DNA from: JBEBGV01 sp040081265
GTDB lineage: Bacteria > Acidobacteriota > Vicinamibacteria > Vicinamibacterales > UBA2999
Direction of reading: 5' to 3'
DNA: 17,641 nucleotides
Assembly (NCBI GenBank): GCA_040081265.1
Contig: JBEBGV010000086.1
Coordinates: 1-17,641, forward strand
The translations under genes and the position numbers were made by a program. Under the pieces are notes generated by a model. That model did no database searches and was not told the DNA's origin. It saw only the letters and a program-made list of their open reading frames with translations. Numbering within the stretch: position 1 is the stretch's first letter; every line of letters begins with the position of its first letter. This document shows positions 15,273-17,641 of the stretch, one piece after another.

Positions 15273-15747
15273 GTACGCCCGCTGCGTCGTCGGCAGGGCG
15301 GGTCCGCCCCGGTCCACCGTAGCCTTGGCGAAGGCGGAAGGACCCGATGTTCACCTCAGGCGCGGGACTGCTGACGTGCTGGCCTCCGGCTCCGCACGCC
15401 GGAAATCTCGCTCTGCTCGTACCCTCCGCACCCGCCGCGAGTACGGGTCATTCGTGCGACGCCGATCACGGCATGCACCAGCGGTGCTGATTCGAACGTC
15501 GACGATCGTGCGGCACAGACTCGCGGCAAGGAATCGCATCGCTTCGATTTCAGGCGTCCGTGTCGGCGTGCTGCGCAGTCGGCCTGCCCGTCAGCAGCCC
15601 CGCGCCTGATCCTCGTGCGCTGCGCCTGTCGTACGTAGGGCGGGTCCGCAGGACCGCCGGTGAGCCGGACCCCTTTACGTGCAACGTACCTGTCGTCGCA
15701 GACTCCCTCGGTTGCACCCCCGCGGACGACGATGCCATCGTCGTCGT
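15273..15747. repeat. 475-base non-coding stretch with palindromic and repeated elements
   Basis: No convincing gene was seen; the open frames here are short, Arg-rich and unlike any family I know. The 12-mer GGGCGGGTCCGC occurs at 15296-15307 and 15638-15649, each time next to a hairpin. The first hairpin is GGTCC 15311-15315 / GGACC 15340-15344 with inner stem GCCTT / AAGGC; the second is GGGTCCG 15642-15648 / CGGACCC 15666-15672. A 46-base segment (15356-15401) recurs inverted at 15564-15609 with 38 of 46 positions matching by hand count. TACGT-GCA-ACGTA (15676-15688) is another small palindrome. The pattern suggests dispersed REP-like palindromes, perhaps decayed. Confidence 0.45.
15725..15745 (+). 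promoter_or_regulatory. Perfect 10-1-10 palindrome abutting the integrase start codon
   Basis: GACGACGATG (15725-15734) is followed by one C and then its exact complement CATCGTCGTC (15736-15745). The ATG of the integrase begins at 15748. As RNA this hairpin would occupy the ribosome-binding site, and no Shine-Dalgarno is otherwise visible. As DNA it is an ideal dimer-binding operator. It does not match the LexA consensus that controls some integron integrases. Confidence 0.55.
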
Positions 15748-16716
15748 ATGGAGTCAGCCAGGCCACGACTGCTGGACCAGGTTCGTGAGGCCATTCGAAC
15801 GCGCCACTACAGCCGGCGCACCGAGCAGGCCTATGCGTACTGGATTCGCCGCTTCATCGCGTTTCATCGCATGGCGCATCCGTCAACGATGGGAGCGCCG
15901 GAAGTGACGGCGTTTCTTGCCTGGCTGGCGACCCGGCAGCAGGTGAGTGCGTCCACGCAGAATCAGGCGCTGAGCGCCGTGCTGTTCCTGTATCGCGAGG
16001 TGCTGAGGCAAGAGATCGGTTCGATCGAGTCGGTGCCGCGGGCGCGTACGCCGGAGCGGGTGCCCGTGGTGATGAGCGTGGCGGAAGTGCGCGCCGTGCT
16101 GCATGAGGTGTCGGGGCAAGCGTGGCTGGCGGTAGCGCTGTTATACGGTTGCGGGATGCGTCTGCAGGAACTGCTCGAGTTGCGGGTCAAGGATCTCGAT
16201 GTCGAGCAACGCCAGGTGATCATCCGCCGAGGGAAGGGCCAGAAGGATCGACGAACCGTCCTTCCGGATTCCGTTGTCGAGCCGTTGCAGGTTCATCTGG
16301 CCGCGGTGGCTGATCAGCACCGGCGGGATCTGGCGGACGGGTGTGGTCGGGTTGTCATGCCGTTTGCGCTGGCGCGGAAGTATCCGCAGGCATCTGTCGA
16401 GTGGGGCTGGCAGTTCGTGTTTCCGGCGGCGCGGATCTGTCGCGATCCGCAGTTCGGGCCGCCCTCGCGGTATCACCTGCACGAGTCTGCGGTGCAGCGG
16501 TGGGTGACCGAGGCAGTGCGGAAGGCGGGACTGACCACGCGGGTCAGTTGCCACACGTTCCGGCATTCGTTTGCGACCCACCTGCTCGAGGCCGGGTATG
16601 ACATTCGTACCGTGCAGGAGCTGCTCGGTCACGCGGATGTAAGCACGAAGATGATCTACACGCATGTGCTCAATCGCGGACCGATGGGTGTGAGGAGCCC
16701 AGCGGATCGCTTATGA
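15748..16716 (+). CDS. intI: Integron integrase (IntI-type tyrosine recombinase)
   Basis: A 322-residue recombinase from ATG 15748 (the frame is open further left to 15679, but those residues are Arg-rich and outside the family). The N-terminal SAM-like core-binding domain (about 8-100) contains RTRHYSRRTEQAYAYWIRRF. The catalytic residues are R138, K163, H269, R272, H295 and nucleophile Y304, every one eight positions below IntI1 (R146, K171, H277, R280, H303, Y312). The feature separating IntI from XerC/D is present: an extra segment around ARKYPQASVEWGWQFVFPA (209-227) that grips flipped-out bases of folded attC. It excises and inserts cassettes by attI x attC recombination. No Shine-Dalgarno is visible; a palindrome ends two bases before ATG. 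There is no frameshift or loss of key residues, so it looks functional. Confidence 0.95.
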   Translation: MESARPRLLDQVREAIRTRHYSRRTEQAYAYWIRRFIAFHRMAHPSTMGAPEVTAFLAWLATRQQVSASTQNQALSAVLFLYREVLRQEIGSIESVPRARTPERVPVVMSVAEVRAVLHEVSGQAWLAVALLYGCGMRLQELLELRVKDLDVEQRQVIIRRGKGQKDRRTVLPDSVVEPLQVHLAAVADQHRRDLADGCGRVVMPFALARKYPQASVEWGWQFVFPAARICRDPQFGPPSRYHLHESAVQRWVTEAVRKAGLTTRVSCHTFRHSFATHLLEAGYDIRTVQELLGHADVSTKMIYTHVLNRGPMGVRSPADRL

Positions 16717-16721
16717 CGGGT

Positions 16722-16750
16722 GGTTATGTGCGGCGCGTTCGCACATAACC
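16722..16750 (+). other. 11-bp hairpin just after the integrase gene
   Basis: GGTTATGTGCG (16722-16732) pairs perfectly with CGCACATAACC (16740-16750) around a 7-nt loop, six bases after the integrase stop. It has no T-tract. It may be a 3'-end structure of the intI mRNA or part of the recombination region. At 29 bases it is too short to be a complete attC. Confidence 0.45.
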
Positions 16751-16839
16751 GCGGAGGCCTTCGCAACGGAAGCGAGCGATGTTGTGTTTCTGCTATCAGA
16801 TACGCCCCGTTGGCCGTGCACTTCAGGCGTTGGTTGGGC
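16744..16839. other. Degenerate attC-like segment between intI and the first cassette
   Basis: GTTGGGC (16833-16839) fits the core site GTTRRRY. Read on the minus strand, the segment opens GCCCAACCAACGCC followed by TGAAGTGCACGG, much like the start of many attC sites. The opposite end, ACATAAC (16744-16750), fits RYYYAAC except at one position. Inside, AACGG/CCGTT and GGCC/GGCC can pair imperfectly. The two ends are not complementary over the core, so this is at best a decayed attC or part of a complex attI. Confidence 0.3.
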
Positions 16840-17005
16840 GCATCGAGCTTGCAGCCAGCGACCGTGTCGCAGCCAACCACGTGGCTGGCGCGCATTGACA
16901 GGTGGTAGGATTTGCCGGCTGAACGACTTAGGGCGAGGCGGCACGCTGGCGTCAGGTGGTAAGCCGCGAGAGCCTCGCACTCGGTCTACTCAATAGTAGT
17001 TAGAT
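16840..17005 (+). other. Candidate attI region ending in core site GTTAGAT
   Basis: GTTAGAT (16999-17005) matches the integron core GTTRRRY, with crossover expected between G16999 and T17000. It lies 15 bases before the cassette gene start. A small inverted repeat, CTACT (16986-16990) with AGTAG (16995-16999), ends exactly at the crossover base. GCGAGGC/GCCTCGC also forms a hairpin at about 16931-16975, and a TTGACA (16895-16900) might be part of a cassette promoter, though no good -10 follows it. The left limit of attI cannot be set by eye. Confidence 0.6.
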
Positions 17006-17020
17006 GGACAAGGACACAGC

Positions 17021-17596
17021 GTGGAGCCGGACGAGGCACTACGAGCCGGAGTGACGCGCCGTGCCGCGAACGGCGCCGCCATCCAGTATCGGTTCGTGAC
17101 GGACGACGACGACATCGACGCCCTCACGGAACTCCTGCACCGCGCCTATGCTGCCCTCGCGAAGGCCGGGTTGCACTACATGGCGTCACACCAATCATCG
17201 GTCGTCACTCGGCGGCGAATGGCCAAGGGCGACACCATCGTGGCCATCTCTCCCACCGGCGCACTGATTGGCACCGTGACCTTTGCGCGGGTAGATGCCA
17301 CATCGGGATCCCCCCTCTACGATCGACCGGACGTGGCCAGTTTCGGGCAGTTCGGGGTTGAGCCGACACTCCAGGGTCTCGGTATTGGCTCCACTCTTCT
17401 CTCGTTGGTCGAGGCCCTCGCATTCCACCGCGGCGTAAGCCAGCTGGCACTCGATACATCGGAGCAGGCGGCGGCACTCATTCGGTTCTACACCGCGCGG
17501 GGCTACGAGCCAGTCGAGTCCGTGAAGTGGCCAGACGTGAACTACCGGAGCATCATCTTCACGAAAGCACGGGCGCAACTTGAACAGGCCATCTAA
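17021..17596 (+). CDS. GNAT-family N-acetyltransferase, integron cassette gene
   Basis: A 191-residue acetyltransferase starting at GTG 17021, preceded by AAGGA (17009-17013) at good spacing. The GNAT fold is visible: N-terminal helices (about 30-65), central strands with ALIGTVTFAR (81-90), acetyl-CoA-binding motif A as Q118-G-L-G-I-G-S124 after FGVEP, and C-terminal motif B with ALIRFYTARGYEPV (152-165). It should transfer an acetyl group from acetyl-CoA to an amine; the substrate (aminoglycoside, protein, small metabolite) cannot be deduced. It begins 15 bases after a GTTAGAT core site, and its TAA stop lies inside the R''-like ATCTAAC of an attC, exactly as in integron cassettes. Base composition is similar to its surroundings. 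Confidence 0.9.
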   Translation: MEPDEALRAGVTRRAANGAAIQYRFVTDDDDIDALTELLHRAYAALAKAGLHYMASHQSSVVTRRRMAKGDTIVAISPTGALIGTVTFARVDATSGSPLYDRPDVASFGQFGVEPTLQGLGIGSTLLSLVEALAFHRGVSQLALDTSEQAAALIRFYTARGYEPVESVKWPDVNYRSIIFTKARAQLEQAI

Positions 17597-17641
17597 CCTT
17601 CAAATGGAGGCCGACGCGGGCACGTGTCTATGCCATCATGC
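17589..17641 (+). other. 5' part of the cassette attC site (cut by window end)
   Basis: ATCTAAC (17591-17597) fits the attC R'' consensus RYYYAAC and contains the GNAT stop. AGGCCGACGC (17608-17617) resembles the L'' box of known attC sites. CCATCTAAC (17589-17597) is the exact complement of GTTAGATGG (16999-17007) at the cassette's left border. That is expected because a cassette's first bases derive from the R' end of its own attC. The rest of the site is outside the window. Confidence 0.75.

Larger units (their letters stand above)
15748..17641 (+). mobile_element. Integron: integrase, candidate attI, first cassette (open at right edge)
   Basis: An IntI-type integrase (15748-16716) is followed by a non-coding segment ending in a GTTAGAT core site (16999-17005), a compact gene cassette with a GNAT gene (17021-17596), and the first part of its attC (from 17589). 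Canonical integrons have intI divergent from the cassettes with attI beside the intI 5' end. Here integrase and cassette read in the same direction and the recombination site is at the 3' end of intI, as reported for the Treponema denticola integron. Further cassettes may lie beyond the window. Confidence 0.8.

Noticed and set aside
15679..15747. Longer integrase start at GTG 15679
   Set aside because: The 23 added residues are Arg-rich, outside the family alignment, and read through the palindrome. ATG 15748 gives a family-like N-terminus.
15689..15747. LexA box controlling the integrase
   Set aside because: CTGTCGTCGCAG looks partly symmetric but does not fit CTGT-N8-ACAG.
15356..15766. 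136-residue minus-strand open frame upstream of intI
   Set aside because: The Arg/Ala/Gly-rich composition follows the repeats beneath it, and there is no domain or ribosome site.
17004..17054. Small open frame starting at ATG 17004 before the GNAT gene
   Set aside because: It has only 16 codons, is in a different frame and has no ribosome site of its own; the AAGGA serves GTG 17021.

Overview
The window is high-GC, densely coded DNA from a Gram-negative bacterium. An outer-membrane TolC protein, two putative lipoproteins, an NtrC-type sigma-54 activator and a B12-dependent ribonucleotide reductase all fit this. An environmental Acidobacteriota-like genome is my best guess, but it is inference and nothing in the window fixes the taxon. 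No rRNA, tRNA or CRISPR array was seen.

Layout from left to right. (1) 1-862: a leftward CPBP-family membrane protease with a small structured stretch beyond its 3' end. (2) 1001-4938: a rightward signalling operon made of an NtrC-family response regulator, its histidine kinase and a proline-rich putative lipoprotein. A sigma-54-like promoter and a palindrome precede it. (3) 5020-12006: a seven-gene efflux operon, TetR regulator - TolC - HlyD/YbhG-like fusion protein - two ABC ATPases - two ABC-2 permeases. Every junction is an overlapping stop/start. It resembles the enterobacterial cecR-ybhGFSR locus, but the double ATPase YbhF is split into two genes and a dedicated TolC is included. (4) 12007-15272: nrdJ, a class II ribonucleotide reductase. 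It is preceded by two NrdR-box-like sites exactly 32 bp apart, a TTGACA promoter with a palindrome in its spacer and a stable leader hairpin, and is followed by a strong intrinsic terminator. (5) 15273-15747: a non-coding stretch with palindromic and repeated elements. (6) 15748-17641: an integron. An IntI-type tyrosine recombinase with all catalytic residues is followed, in the same orientation, by a candidate attI region and a first cassette carrying a GNAT acetyltransferase. The beginning of the cassette's attC overlaps the acetyltransferase stop codon and is cut by the window edge.

How the parts work together. The two ABC ATPases have complementary motif defects, which predicts one working and one dead ATP site in an obligate heterodimer. 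With the two permeases they would power export through the HlyD-like adaptor and TolC, under local TetR control. The integron is the most unusual part. Its integrase points toward the cassettes instead of away from them, and a perfect palindrome ends two bases before the integrase start codon.
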